From the NCBI GenBank assembly GCA_036823195.1, contig DAISGI010000003.1:1-64000 (forward strand): a stretch of DNA of 64,000 nt, given 5' to 3'. The DNA is from UBA4874 sp002399435. GTDB lineage: Bacteria > Bacillota > Clostridia > Caldicoprobacterales > DTU083. Position 1 is the stretch's first letter. Each line of letters begins with the position of its first letter. Positions 49,608 through 59,580 of this stretch are shown here, piece after piece. Below the pieces are notes generated by a model. The model saw only the letters and a program-made list of their open reading frames with translations, searched no databases and was not told the DNA's origin. Position numbers and translations under genes: made by a program.

Positions 49608-50999
49608 GTGAACAGTAAGCAGTATGAAATATTGGCCCTGACGCTTCGCTATTGGTTTGTGTTTTTGTTGGCTTATATCTTTATTCAGGCAACATACCGA
49701 ACCTTGCGGGGTGTCATGTCCGGAAAATCGAACAGGCGTTCCACTGGCAACATTCCCTTTATATTGGTATTGTTCTCTCTGAGTGCCTTTGGGCTGCTGG
49801 CCTTCCGGGATCCGTCCGGTTTTGATAAAGATACGGCATTGCTGGGTGTCCTTGTCTCAGCAGTGATTCTGTTTCAATTTTATTTTCTGCACTATGTATT
49901 CCGGGGCATGGATGAAATCCTTCTTTTGATGGTGTACACCCTTGCCATATTGGGTTTTGTCGTTCTGCAGAGACTGACGCCGATGCTTGCCCTGCGTCAG
50001 TTGGAATGGTTTGCTGCCGGCAATGTTGTCCTTTTTTTGGCCATAATCATGATTCCACGCATCAGCAAGCCTGGCAGGCTTCTTGCTCCCCTGATGGTGC
50101 TGGGACCGGCAATCCTTTTTCTGGTGGCTTTTTTCGGGGAAAAATCGGGTGGTGCAGCCAGTAAACTGCCCATCGGAGATTTTTCCATACAGCCATCCGA
50201 ATTTGTCAAGGTTATTTTTATAATCGTGCTGGCTTACTCGCTCAAGGAAACGCAAACGTTTCGGCAGCGAATCCCGCCATTGCTATTTGCGATGTTTTCC
50301 ATTCTGGGGGTGGCATTGCAGAAGGATCTGGGGGGTGCACTGCATTATTTTTTGGTGTTCCTCTTTATGTATTACATGGCAACCAGCGACTGGATGCTTA
50401 CCGCTGCTGCAGGTGGCGCCGGTATTGGTGCGTCAGTGATTGGGTATCGCCTTTTTTCCCATGTCCGGGTCCGGGTGGAAGCCTGGAAAAATCCCTGGGC
50501 AGATGTGGGAAGCAAAGGCTATCAGGTCGCTCAGTCCCTGATGGCCATGGGAAGCGGCGGCTGGTTCGGGATGGGCCTGAACCTTGGAGAACCATATGCC
50601 ATCCCGGCATCCCGCACGGATTTTATTTTTGCTGCCATATGTGAAGAGTTCGGTATCCTGGTTGGAGGCATGGTGATTGGTTTATATATTCTTATTCTGA
50701 TTCGAAGTATGCAAGAAGCTCTTCGCGCATACCGGGCCCCCGACATGCTTCTTGCAAGCGGCACTGCGATTTCCCTGGCAATTCAGGCTTTTATTATCAT
50801 CGGAGGAGTGATCAAGATGATCCCTCTTACCGGCATTACCCTTCCTTTTGTAAGCTATGGAGGAAGCTCCATGATCGTCAGTCTCAGCATGATCGGCATC
50901 GTGGAAGGGGTATCTGTAAGAAATTTCCGAACAGCCCGGGAGGAGGAGCAGATGGATGAGACTGATGATGAAAAACCGGATGAGGATGAGGATACATGA
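49608..50999 (+). CDS. FtsW/RodA/SpoVE family cell-wall polymerase
   Basis: This SEDS glycosyltransferase of 463 residues with about ten membrane helices polymerises lipid II. Typical sequences are GGAASKLPIGDFSIQPSEFVK-like, KDLGGALHYFLVFLFMYY and GVIKMIPLTGITLPFVSYGGSSM. The start is GTG 49608 with a weak ribosome site. The acidic C-terminus (EEEQMDETDDEKPDEDEDT) is cytoplasmic. It overlaps the PBP gene by four bp, the usual SEDS-bPBP pairing; whether it serves elongation, division or sporulation is not clear. Confidence 0.92.
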   Translation: MNSKQYEILALTLRYWFVFLLAYIFIQATYRTLRGVMSGKSNRRSTGNIPFILVLFSLSAFGLLAFRDPSGFDKDTALLGVLVSAVILFQFYFLHYVFRGMDEILLLMVYTLAILGFVVLQRLTPMLALRQLEWFAAGNVVLFLAIIMIPRISKPGRLLAPLMVLGPAILFLVAFFGEKSGGAASKLPIGDFSIQPSEFVKVIFIIVLAYSLKETQTFRQRIPPLLFAMFSILGVALQKDLGGALHYFLVFLFMYYMATSDWMLTAAAGGAGIGASVIGYRLFSHVRVRVEAWKNPWADVGSKGYQVAQSLMAMGSGGWFGMGLNLGEPYAIPASRTDFIFAAICEEFGILVGGMVIGLYILILIRSMQEALRAYRAPDMLLASGTAISLAIQAFIIIGGVIKMIPLTGITLPFVSYGGSSMIVSLSMIGIVEGVSVRNFRTAREEEQMDETDDEKPDEDEDT

Positions 51000-52405
51000 A
51001 GCATATAAAGCGCAATGTCCGTGGCTCTTTGTTTGCACTGCTGGGGCTTTTCATGATTTTAACCGGATATTACTTCTATAATCTATTCGTTTACAGTGAC
51101 CGGTGGTTTTCGGATCCCAACAACACGAGAATCAAGGTTGATATGGAGAATCCTTCTATTCTCCCGGGCAATATTCAGGATCGGAACCAGAATGTGCTGG
51201 TGGAAACAAAGTCTACAATCAAAAAAGACGGGAAAACCACCTATTATCGCAGTTACCGGGACGATTGCCGCTATGCGGCTCATGTGATCGGTTCCAAACG
51301 ATATGGCATTGGCGCCGAGGTGCTCTATATCCGCTATCTTCTGGGATATAACAATAATCTGCTGGAACGGATCTATCAGAAAGCATTTCTGGATCAGGAA
51401 GTGGGTAATAATGTGATCCTGACCATTGACATGCAGCTTCAGAAATACATCACTGAAGTGATGGGTTCCCAAAAGGGAAGCGTTGTACTTATGGATCCCC
51501 GGAGTGGCGAGATTCTGGCAATGGTCAGCCTTCCGTCCTTTAACCCTGCACAGGAAAATGAGGAACCGGGGGAAGAAAGCCTGTTGAATAAGGCTTCCTA
51601 TGGAAGATATCCTCCCGGATCCATCATGAAAGTGGTCACAGCCGCGGCGGCATTGGAGTCCGGGGAAGATATCCGTAAAGATACCCTGGAGTGCAAGGGC
51701 TCTACGGACGTTGGGGGCATCCGGATTAACTGCTATGGTCAGGAGGCACACGGCACAGTGGATCTTCCCCGTGCCATGGAGGTTTCCTGCAATGCCTATT
51801 TTGCCAACCTGTCCCTGGATATGGGCTGGAAGCAGTTGCGGGAGACCGGTGAGAAATTTGGATTCAATAAAAATTTTCTTTTTTCCGATATCAAGACGGC
51901 CAAAAGCCAGCTGCCTCTGACCCGGAATACCAGCCGGAAGGAACTGGCATGGTCCGGCGTTGGCCAGGGAAAGGTCCTGGTTTCGCCTCTCCATGTTGCC
52001 CTGATTGCATCGTCTGTGGCAAACGGCGGGGAGATGCCAAATCCAAAGCTGATTCATGGGATCCAGACGCGGAATGGCACCATTAGGTATTCAACGTCAC
52101 ATGGCACGTTGTCGAAACCGATATCGCCGGAAACAGCGGGAAAGCTGAAGGATATGATGATTCAGGCTGTGGAAAATGGTACAGGACGGAACGCACGGAC
52201 AAGCGGAATGCTCATCGCAGGAAAAACCGGTACTGCAGAAACACAGGAAGATCAGAACCCCCATTCCTGGTTTATGGGGTTTGCACCAGCAGATGAGCCT
52301 ACATTGGCGATTGCTGTTGTTTTGGAAAATGCAGGAACCGGAGGCGCAAAGGCTGCTACGATGGCAGGAAAAATACTTCGGAAAGCCGTTCGGCTTGGAT
52401 ACTGA
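50996..52405 (+). CDS. Class B penicillin-binding protein (transpeptidase)
   Basis: This 469-residue peptidoglycan transpeptidase has one N-terminal helix (about 11-30). The active-site motifs are SIMK (Ser209, Lys212, in YPPGSIMKV), SCN (in EVSCNAYFANL) and KTG (in AGKTGTAET). It is shorter than classic PBP2/PBP3 and matches PbpA-type partners of SEDS proteins. The start ATG overlaps the SEDS gene stop, so the two are translationally coupled and probably form one complex. Confidence 0.93.
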   Translation: MKHIKRNVRGSLFALLGLFMILTGYYFYNLFVYSDRWFSDPNNTRIKVDMENPSILPGNIQDRNQNVLVETKSTIKKDGKTTYYRSYRDDCRYAAHVIGSKRYGIGAEVLYIRYLLGYNNNLLERIYQKAFLDQEVGNNVILTIDMQLQKYITEVMGSQKGSVVLMDPRSGEILAMVSLPSFNPAQENEEPGEESLLNKASYGRYPPGSIMKVVTAAAALESGEDIRKDTLECKGSTDVGGIRINCYGQEAHGTVDLPRAMEVSCNAYFANLSLDMGWKQLRETGEKFGFNKNFLFSDIKTAKSQLPLTRNTSRKELAWSGVGQGKVLVSPLHVALIASSVANGGEMPNPKLIHGIQTRNGTIRYSTSHGTLSKPISPETAGKLKDMMIQAVENGTGRNARTSGMLIAGKTGTAETQEDQNPHSWFMGFAPADEPTLAIAVVLENAGTGGAKAATMAGKILRKAVRLGY

Positions 52406-52425
52406 TAAATAAAGGATGATATGGC

Positions 52426-54285
52426 ATGAGAAAAGAGATGGAAACCAAGCTGAAAAATCTTCCGGATACTCCGGGAGTATATATTATGAAAGACAAAAAC
52501 AGCAAAATTATTTACATCGGAAAAGCTGTTTCCCTGAAAAACCGGGTCAGACAGTATTTCAGAGCCACGGGGCATACCGGAAAGGTAGGGGCCATGGTAG
52601 CCAATATTTTTGATTTTGACTATATCCTGACGGATACCGAAATGGAAGCATTGATTCTGGAATGCAATCTTATAAAAAAGCATCGTCCCAAGTATAATAT
52701 TTTGCTGAAAGATGATAAGCACTATCCCTATATTGAGATCACTACGGAGGAGGAATATCCCCGGATCCGTCTGACAAGGAAGATAAAAAAGGATAAGAAC
52801 AGATACTTTGGCCCGTATACCAGTGCAAGGGCGGTCCGGGAAACCGTGGAAGCCATCCGTAAAATTTTCACAATCCGTACCTGTAACCGCAAGATACGGG
52901 AAGGGCAGCCGGCAGAGCGCCCCTGTCTCAACTATTATATCAAGCAATGCTGGGGTCCTTGTCGCGGAAATGTGAAAAAGGCGGATTACCAGGCCATGAT
53001 TAAAGATGTCTGCCGCTTTCTGGATGGCAGGCAGGAGGATCTCCTGGACGAATTTCGCGGGAAGATGTCGAAAGCAGCTGAAAATCTGCAGTTTGAAAGG
53101 GCATCTGTCCTTCGGGACCAGATCCGTGCAGTGGAAAAAATCCTGGAGGGGCAAAAGATCATTTCCACCTCCATGGAGGATCAGGATGTGATTGCCCTGT
53201 TCCAGGGCTTCAATCGAACGGCTGTCCAGGTCTTCCTGATACGCGGCGGTAAGTTGATCTCATCCGATCGCCATATTCTTGAGGAAACCGGGGAAACGGA
53301 ACAGAAGGATATCATGGATTCCTTCCTCAAGCAGTTTTATGCCGACGCCACTTACTTCCCCAGGGAGATCTGGATCCAGCAGGATATTGATGATCATGAA
53401 GTTATCGAGGAATGGCTTTCTGAAAGAAAAGGGAGCAAGGTAACCATTCGCTGCCCACAGCGTGGAGAAAAGCACAAGCTGGTTCAGATGGCCGAACGAA
53501 ATGCGGAGGAGACGCTTAAGACCTATGAGCGAAAGGAAGAGCGGGAAAAGGAACGTACGGAAGGGGCCGTATTGGACCTGAAGGAAGCATTGAACCTGGA
53601 TCATGCTCCGGTCCGTATGGAGGCTTTTGATATCTCCAATACCCAGGGTGTCCAGTCTGTTGCTTCCATGGTGGTATTTGAGAACGGAAGGCCTGCCAGG
53701 AAAGAATACCGGAGGTTCCGGATAAAAACGGTGGAGGGGCCCAATGATTTTGCAAGTATGGCTGAAGTCGTGGAAAGACGATTTCGGAGGGGGCTGGAAG
53801 AAAGAAAGAAGCTGAAGGAAGAGGGCAGGGATTTTTCGGAAGGGAAGTTTTCCAAATTCCCGGACCTTATTATTATCGACGGCGGCAAGGGACAGTTGGG
53901 AGCTGCACTGGAACCCATGTGTAAGTTGGGGGTGGAGTCCATTCCGACATTCGGTCTGGCCAAGGAATTTGAAGAACTATATGCCCGGGGAGAGTCGGAT
54001 CCCATTATCCTTCCGAGAAGTTCCAATGCCCTTCATCTTGTTCAGAGAATAAGGGACGAAGCGCACCGGTTTGCGATTACCTTCCACAGGAGCCTGCGGG
54101 ATAAAAACGATCTTCATTCCGTATTGCTGGATGTCCCGGGTATTGGTCCCAAAAGGATGAAAGAGCTGATGAAGGCCTTCGGATCCGTGGAAAGGATGAA
54201 GAAAGCCGATTTGGAGGAACTGTCCAGGGTGAATGGGATGAACCATACAGCTGCAGAATCCCTCATCCGCTTCTTCCGGGACTGA
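52426..54285 (+). CDS. uvrC: Excinuclease ABC subunit C
   Basis: UvrC makes both incisions in nucleotide excision repair. The 619-residue protein has an N-terminal GIY-YIG nuclease (PGVYIMKDKNSKIIYIGKA), the Cys cluster and GPYTSARAVRETVEAIRKIF region, a UVR motif near 200 (LEGKMS/FERASVLRDQI-like), an RNase H-like C-terminal nuclease (EAFDISNTQGVQSVASMVVFENGRP; LIIIDGGKGQL) and helix-hairpin-helix motifs at the end (VPGIGPKRMKELMKAFGS). ATG 52426; ATG 52435 is possible. Confidence 0.96.
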   Translation: MRKEMETKLKNLPDTPGVYIMKDKNSKIIYIGKAVSLKNRVRQYFRATGHTGKVGAMVANIFDFDYILTDTEMEALILECNLIKKHRPKYNILLKDDKHYPYIEITTEEEYPRIRLTRKIKKDKNRYFGPYTSARAVRETVEAIRKIFTIRTCNRKIREGQPAERPCLNYYIKQCWGPCRGNVKKADYQAMIKDVCRFLDGRQEDLLDEFRGKMSKAAENLQFERASVLRDQIRAVEKILEGQKIISTSMEDQDVIALFQGFNRTAVQVFLIRGGKLISSDRHILEETGETEQKDIMDSFLKQFYADATYFPREIWIQQDIDDHEVIEEWLSERKGSKVTIRCPQRGEKHKLVQMAERNAEETLKTYERKEEREKERTEGAVLDLKEALNLDHAPVRMEAFDISNTQGVQSVASMVVFENGRPARKEYRRFRIKTVEGPNDFASMAEVVERRFRRGLEERKKLKEEGRDFSEGKFSKFPDLIIIDGGKGQLGAALEPMCKLGVESIPTFGLAKEFEELYARGESDPIILPRSSNALHLVQRIRDEAHRFAITFHRSLRDKNDLHSVLLDVPGIGPKRMKELMKAFGSVERMKKADLEELSRVNGMNHTAAESLIRFFRD

Positions 54286-54434
54286 CAGCTATTTCCGATG
54301 ATCGACAAGGTTGGCTGCCAGATGTCTGGACAGGGGAAATCAGAAAGTATATACTGAAACAGGTGATAGCCTTTTGGTGTAATAGAGTAAAAAAAGATCT
54401 GCGGGTGGAACGGCCGCAGAAACAGGAGGCAAAA

Positions 54435-54638
54435 ATGGCAAAAAAATTGTATCTGTCGGAAACGGATAAAAAGATCAGTGGTGTTTGCGGCGGGATAGGA
54501 GAGTATTTCGGGGTGGACTCCACCCTTGTGCGCCTGCTCTGGGTCGCCATTTCCCTGACACTCGGATTTGGAGCCGGGGGATTGTTTTTCTATATCCTGG
54601 CCAGTCTGATTATACCCAAACGGCAGGAGAATACTTGA
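54435..54638 (+). CDS. PspC domain protein
   Basis: This 67-residue protein begins KKLYLSETDKKISGVCGGIGEYFGVDSTLVRLLW, the PspC signature, and ends with one membrane helix (about 38-60). PspC proteins are small envelope-stress-associated membrane proteins. ATG 54435 follows AGGAGG. It sits between uvrC and a HAD hydrolase with no phage-shock partner nearby. Confidence 0.88.
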   Translation: MAKKLYLSETDKKISGVCGGIGEYFGVDSTLVRLLWVAISLTLGFGAGGLFFYILASLIIPKRQENT

Positions 54639-54657
54639 ATACACGGAGGAAAAAGAG

Positions 54658-55470
54658 TTGAAATATCGTTTGATTGCCGTCGACCTGGATGATTCCCTTC
54701 TGGATCATCACCAAAGGATCAGTGAGAGGAATAAGCAGGCTCTTCGGGCCGCGCAGGAAATGGGAACCCACGTAACCGTTGCGACAGGGAGAATACCGGA
54801 TTCCGCCATGCCTTTCATACGGGAATTGAATGTCACGGTACCGATTATCGCCTATCAGGGCGCATATATCAAGGATACCATGACCGGAGAAACTTTGGTG
54901 AAAAATCCGATTCCAATGGAGTATGCTTACCGAATCATGGAGAAGTGCAAAGAGGACAATCTTTATACACAGGTCTATGTGGAGAACAACTATTTCTTTG
55001 AACAGGAGTGCCCGTACAGCCAGCTCTATCAACGGATAAGCGGATTGAAAGGCAAAGCGGTAGGGGACTTGAGGGCTTTTCTGAAGGAAGAGCCCACCAA
55101 GATACTGATCATGGATGAGCCGGAAAGGATATCCGCTTATTACCAACAGTTTCAGGAACGGTTCGGCGGACAGCTGCAGGTTACGGTTTCCAAGCCAATC
55201 TTTCTGGAGATGACTCATATCAATGCGACAAAAGGCAATGCTCTAAAGCGTCTTGGCTCCATACTCGGTATTCCCCGGGAAGAAATCATCGCAATCGGAG
55301 ACAGCTACAACGACCTGTCCATGATTGAGTATGCAGGCCTTGGGGTTGCAATGGGAAACGCCCCGGATCCTGTAAAAGCCTCTGCGCAGTATGTAACGTC
55401 AGCGAATGACGAGGATGGCGTGGCTGAGGCGGTGGAGCGATTTGTATTGGAGAGGGGGAGCTTAAAATGA
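54658..55470 (+). CDS. Cof-type HAD-superfamily hydrolase
   Basis: This cytoplasmic phosphatase of 270 residues has HAD motif I DLDDSLLD with the nucleophile Asp, and motifs III/IV in INATKGNALKRL and AIGDSYNDLSMIEYAG. The large cap is of the C2B (Cof/YidA) type. The start is TTG 54658 behind CGGAGG. It overlaps hprK by four bp, suggesting one operon. Its physiological substrate, probably a sugar or nucleotide phosphate, is unknown. Confidence 0.9.
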   Translation: MKYRLIAVDLDDSLLDHHQRISERNKQALRAAQEMGTHVTVATGRIPDSAMPFIRELNVTVPIIAYQGAYIKDTMTGETLVKNPIPMEYAYRIMEKCKEDNLYTQVYVENNYFFEQECPYSQLYQRISGLKGKAVGDLRAFLKEEPTKILIMDEPERISAYYQQFQERFGGQLQVTVSKPIFLEMTHINATKGNALKRLGSILGIPREEIIAIGDSYNDLSMIEYAGLGVAMGNAPDPVKASAQYVTSANDEDGVAEAVERFVLERGSLK

Positions 55471-56402
55471 GCAGCATCCCGATTGATCACCTCATTCAGG
55501 CTCTGGATCTGAATGTGATCTACGAAGGGAAGGCCAAGTCCGTGGACATCGGGACCAGCGACATTAACCGGCCTGGCCTGCAGTTTGCGGGATTTTTCGA
55601 TTATTTTGCCAAAGATCGGATCCAGGTCATCGGGAAGGTGGAGATGACATACCTGGATAGTATGGATCCGGCGATTCGGGCAGAACGTCTGGACCATTTT
55701 ATCGGTTCCGGCATTCCCTGTCTGATTATTTCACGGAACATGGATATTCCCCAATACCTGCTGGACTCCGCCAGGAAATTTGGCTGTCCCATTCTCCGGT
55801 CCAAAAAAGTTACCACGAAACTGATTCATAAACTGATCAGCTATCTGGATTCCGAATTGGCTCCGAGGATTACACGCCACGGAGTTCTGGTGGATGTATA
55901 CGGGGTGGGGATCCTGCTGATGGGCGAAAGCGGCATCGGCAAGAGTGAAACCGCTCTGGAGCTGATTAAGCGCGGTCACCGTCTGGTAGCGGACGATGCA
56001 GTGGAGATCAAGAAAGTGGCTGAAAACCGTCTGATTGGAGATTCTCCTGAGTTGATCCGGCATTTTATGGAAGTCCGGGGCATTGGCATCATCGATATCA
56101 AGGCAATGTATGGTGTCGGGGCGGTCATCAACAGCAAGGCAATCGATATCGTGGTTTATCTGGAATTCTGGGACAATAACAAGGAATATGATCGTCTGGG
56201 CCTGCACGACGAATATACCGAGATTTTAGGGGTCAAGTTGCCCAAAATTGATCTGCCCGTCCGGCCGGGAAGAAACCTGGCCATTATTGTAGAGGTAGCC
56301 GTCCGGAACTGGAGACTGCGGCATATGGGATACAATGCCGCCCAGGAATTGGATAACCGCTTGAATTCGCTGATACAAAGCAGTGACGATAAACAGGACT
56401 GA
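55467..56402 (+). CDS. hprK: HPr kinase/phosphorylase
   Basis: HprK phosphorylates HPr (and Crh) on Ser46 to control carbon catabolite repression in Firmicutes. The 311-residue protein has an N-terminal HPrK_N domain and a C-terminal kinase with Walker A GESGIGKSET, the HGVLVDVYGVG lead-in and the signature MEVRGIGIIDIKAMYGVGAV. ATG 55467 overlaps the HAD gene. No ptsH or crh is next to it. Confidence 0.96.
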   Translation: MSSIPIDHLIQALDLNVIYEGKAKSVDIGTSDINRPGLQFAGFFDYFAKDRIQVIGKVEMTYLDSMDPAIRAERLDHFIGSGIPCLIISRNMDIPQYLLDSARKFGCPILRSKKVTTKLIHKLISYLDSELAPRITRHGVLVDVYGVGILLMGESGIGKSETALELIKRGHRLVADDAVEIKKVAENRLIGDSPELIRHFMEVRGIGIIDIKAMYGVGAVINSKAIDIVVYLEFWDNNKEYDRLGLHDEYTEILGVKLPKIDLPVRPGRNLAIIVEVAVRNWRLRHMGYNAAQELDNRLNSLIQSSDDKQD

Positions 56403-56500
56403 ACCGGGAACATTCCATCGCGGAAGAGAATCTGTCATACCCTGGCAAACTGAGTAATATAAATGAGATAAATGGTTCTGCCAGGGGGGGGAGTAGCTGG

Positions 56501-57760
56501 ATGTGGCGATGGAATCACGGTAAAGTGTTACCCGTTCTTTTATTGTGCCTGTCATTGTTGTTCCTGCTGGCTGCGCCGCCTTTCCTGTCCCACAGACTGA
56601 AAGACAAAAGGGCAGAGGATCCGTTTGAACCCGAAAAACCTGAATGGACCGGAATCCTCACCCTATGGGACATTCCCTATGTTTCCACCGGAAAAGGAAG
56701 TGCTGCCCGATGGCTGGAAGGTCCGATCCGCCGCTTTGAAAAGAATTATCCCGGTGTATTTATTGACGTCCGGTCTCTTTCCACGGAAAGGTTGGCGATG
56801 TACCTGAGTGGGGACAAATCCAATGCCATGCTGCCGGATATGATTTCACTGGGAATTTATGAGCAGCCGGTACCGGAGAATGATTTTGTGGATCTGCTCC
56901 CGGATTTTAAGGAAGGGGAGCTGAATGGAATTCGTGATATTGCTGTGAAGCGTGTCATGTCCGGCAGCCGGATGGTCGGTGTTCCGTGGATGATGGGATC
57001 CTATGGACTGGCAGTGAAGGAAGAGGCCCTTTCGGACGAAGATTTTACATCTTCGTCGAAAGCCCTTGATTATTCATCCCTGGATACTCTGGTAAAGAAG
57101 ATTTCTTCCCAAAAAACATCGGGTGGGAAGAAATCCGATGGGAAGAAAAAGGATTGTTACGGATTTTGTTCCTATGCAGACAGCAGCCGCCCCATCCTGA
57201 GTATGATTTATGGAAAAGATGGGAAAATAGGAGGAAACGACGGCTTCCCCCTGCTGGAGCGTTGGAGTCGGGAGAAGGGAATCCTGCCTCCGGATTGGGA
57301 GCAGTTCTCTTATTCCTCAGCTTTTCATTTGTTTGCCGTTGAGCAGCAGGCAGGAGTTCTGCTGGGAAGCAGTAAATTCATCTATGATAACCGGAGCCTG
57401 CAGCAATCCGGGAAGGGTGTGGCAATGCGGGTTTTTCCCGTCCCCATGGGGCAAAGCGGGAGATTCTATCAGGATCAGATTGCTGCTTATGGAGTGTTAC
57501 GACAGGACTCTTCCAAAAAGCAAAGACTATGTACTCTTTTTCTAGAGAGTCTTCTGGAGGAGGAAACGCAGAAACAGCTGACGGATTTGGGCATGTTTTC
57601 TGTTCGGAAAGATCTGCAATTATATGCAGAAGATGAGGAAATGAAGATTCTTGAGGAATCCTTGTCGCAGACTGCCATCGGTCCCTTTGGAGATGACCGG
57701 AATCGAATCAATGCTTTTTGGGAAAAGCAGAAGAACAGGGAGCCTGCCCCTGCCGATTGA
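56501..57760 (+). CDS. Membrane-anchored extracellular solute-binding-like protein
   Basis: This 419-residue protein has one N-terminal hydrophobic helix (about 8-27, VLPVLLLCLSLLFLLAAPP) without a lipobox. The extracytoplasmic domain resembles family 1 solute-binding proteins (TGILTLWDIPYV, PVPENDFVDLLPDFKEGEL, RMVGVPWMMGSYGLAV). A Lys/Ser-rich linker lies near 205-215. No ABC permease or ATPase is adjacent, so it may be a sensor, orphan receptor or accessory protein. ATG 56501 follows a run of eight G ending in GGGGAG. Function uncertain. Confidence 0.7.
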   Translation: MWRWNHGKVLPVLLLCLSLLFLLAAPPFLSHRLKDKRAEDPFEPEKPEWTGILTLWDIPYVSTGKGSAARWLEGPIRRFEKNYPGVFIDVRSLSTERLAMYLSGDKSNAMLPDMISLGIYEQPVPENDFVDLLPDFKEGELNGIRDIAVKRVMSGSRMVGVPWMMGSYGLAVKEEALSDEDFTSSSKALDYSSLDTLVKKISSQKTSGGKKSDGKKKDCYGFCSYADSSRPILSMIYGKDGKIGGNDGFPLLERWSREKGILPPDWEQFSYSSAFHLFAVEQQAGVLLGSSKFIYDNRSLQQSGKGVAMRVFPVPMGQSGRFYQDQIAAYGVLRQDSSKKQRLCTLFLESLLEEETQKQLTDLGMFSVRKDLQLYAEDEEMKILEESLSQTAIGPFGDDRNRINAFWEKQKNREPAPAD

Positions 57761-57854
57761 TGTTCCATGGAGGAATTCGGCATTGATGTTTTTCGTAATT
57801 GTTGCCGGGAAAAGGAACGGCAAGACATCATTTTAATAACAGGAGTTTCAGAAT

Positions 57855-58772
57855 ATGAATCTTGATAATGTATTTGAAGCACTAAGTAAAATCTTTCCGC
57901 AGGATCAACTGCTGCGAAATGAAAGCATGAAACGGCATACGTCCTTCCATATAGGGGGACCGGTGGATCTTATGATTTTACCGGAAAAAACGGAACAGAT
58001 ACAGGGTGCCCTGGCGATATTGAGGGAAAACGATGTGCCGTTCATGATAATGGGAAACGGTACCAACCTTCTGGTGCGGGACAAGGGCATTCGCGGAGCC
58101 GTTATCAAGTTGGCGGCCGACAGATTCAGCCATGCGGAAGTAAAGGGAGAGACGATCCGGGCGCAGTCCGGTATCCTGTTATCCGCCCTGTCCGGACTTG
58201 CATTGCGTTTTAGCCTGCGCGGGCTGGAATTTGCCAGTGGTATTCCGGGATCACTGGGCGGTGCAGTTGCGATGAACGCCGGAGCATACGGGGGAGAAAT
58301 GAAGGATGTGGTTGAAAAGATTTCCATTCTGGATGAGGATGGAAATCAGACCGTGCTGCAGGGGGAGGAGATGGCACTTGGCTATCGGACCAGCATTGTT
58401 CAGAACAGCCGGAAAATCATCCTGGAAAGCTTTTTGTCGCTGAAGAAAGGCGATTATGAGGAATCCCGTAAAATGATTCAGGATCTTACCAAAAGACGAC
58501 AGGAGAAGCAGCCCCTGTCGTATCCCAGTGCCGGGAGTACTTTTCAGCGGCCTGTTGGATACTATGCAGGCAAATTGATACAGGATGCGGGGTTACGGGG
58601 GCTCCGGGCAGGAGATGCACAGGTTTCGGAAAAGCACTCCGGATTTATCATTAATCTGGGAAATGCTACAGCCTGTGATGTCCTTGAGTTGATTGACAAG
58701 GTGAAAAAGCGTGTCCGGGAGCAATCCGGTGTGGAATTGCAGCCTGAGGTCCGGATCGTAGGTCAGGAGTAA
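57855..58772 (+). CDS. murB: UDP-N-acetylmuramate dehydrogenase
   Basis: MurB reduces UDP-GlcNAc-enolpyruvate in peptidoglycan precursor synthesis using FAD and NADPH. The 305-residue protein has the FAD-binding MGNGTNLLVRDKGIRGAV, GIPGSLGGAVAMNAGAYGGEM and the type IIa-style PSAGSTFQRP with catalytic Ser, then KHSGFIIN. ATG 57855 follows AGGAG. It heads murB-PHP-rapZ-whiA. Confidence 0.96.
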   Translation: MNLDNVFEALSKIFPQDQLLRNESMKRHTSFHIGGPVDLMILPEKTEQIQGALAILRENDVPFMIMGNGTNLLVRDKGIRGAVIKLAADRFSHAEVKGETIRAQSGILLSALSGLALRFSLRGLEFASGIPGSLGGAVAMNAGAYGGEMKDVVEKISILDEDGNQTVLQGEEMALGYRTSIVQNSRKIILESFLSLKKGDYEESRKMIQDLTKRRQEKQPLSYPSAGSTFQRPVGYYAGKLIQDAGLRGLRAGDAQVSEKHSGFIINLGNATACDVLELIDKVKKRVREQSGVELQPEVRIVGQE

Positions 58773-58791
58773 GGAAACAGGAGGATGTTTT

Positions 58792-59547
58792 TTGTATCAT
58801 ATCATAGCGGATTATCATACACATACCCGGTATAGCCACGGGAAAGGATCGATTCTGGACAATGTGGAGGCAGCCCGGGAAAAAGGGCTAAAACAAATTG
58901 CCATTTCGGATCATGGATTCGGTCATATGGGATTTGGCATGGCTCTTTCCGATATCAGCAAAATGAGAAAGGAGATCAGCAGCCTCAACCAGCGTTTTTC
59001 CGACATTGAAATCCTGATGGGGATTGAAGCAAACCTGACCGGCATGGATGGTACCATCGATATACCGGACAGCGAGCGAAATGCGTTTGACATGATTCTG
59101 ATGGGGTTTCACAAGGCAGTAAAACCAGCCGGCATACGGGACGGATGGCAGCTTTTTCTTCGTAACGGGCTGGACAAGCTGATTCCCTTTCAGAGGGAAG
59201 AACTGACGCAAAGAAATACAGAAGCCCTGGGGAAGGCCATGGAGCGATATCCGATCAGGATTCTGACTCATCCTGGTGCAAAGATTCCCATCGATTCCGC
59301 AAAGCTGGCAAAAGCAGCAGTAAGAAATGGTACTGCCCTGGAGATCAATGCAAGTCATGGCTATATGACGGTGGAGTATGTCCGAACCGCGTTGAAGGAA
59401 GGGGCATTCTTTGCAATCAGCAGCGATGCACATGTGCCGGAGAAGGTCGGCGTATTTGACAGGGCAATCGCCATCGCAGAGGCAGCCGGTGTGCCCCCGC
59501 AGCGTATCATTAATTCAGAAGAGTACATACAGCAATATTCAAGATGA
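58792..59547 (+). CDS. PHP domain phosphoesterase (YcdX-like)
   Basis: This 251-residue metal-dependent hydrolase starts with DYHTHTRYSHGKG and has ISDHGFGHMGFG, LTHPGA and the late ISSDAHVPEKVG, all metal-ligand motifs of PHP domains. The start is TTG 58792 after AGGAGG. It lies between murB and rapZ. The substrate is not known. Confidence 0.9.
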   Translation: MYHIIADYHTHTRYSHGKGSILDNVEAAREKGLKQIAISDHGFGHMGFGMALSDISKMRKEISSLNQRFSDIEILMGIEANLTGMDGTIDIPDSERNAFDMILMGFHKAVKPAGIRDGWQLFLRNGLDKLIPFQREELTQRNTEALGKAMERYPIRILTHPGAKIPIDSAKLAKAAVRNGTALEINASHGYMTVEYVRTALKEGAFFAISSDAHVPEKVGVFDRAIAIAEAAGVPPQRIINSEEYIQQYSR

Positions 59548-59580
59548 TTTCAGGACGAAGGATAGGAATGGAGGGCATTC

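Noticed and set aside
56484..56491. Phase-variable poly-G tract
   Set aside because: Eight G lie in the ribosome site, but one genome gives no evidence of length variation; mentioned only as a side note.
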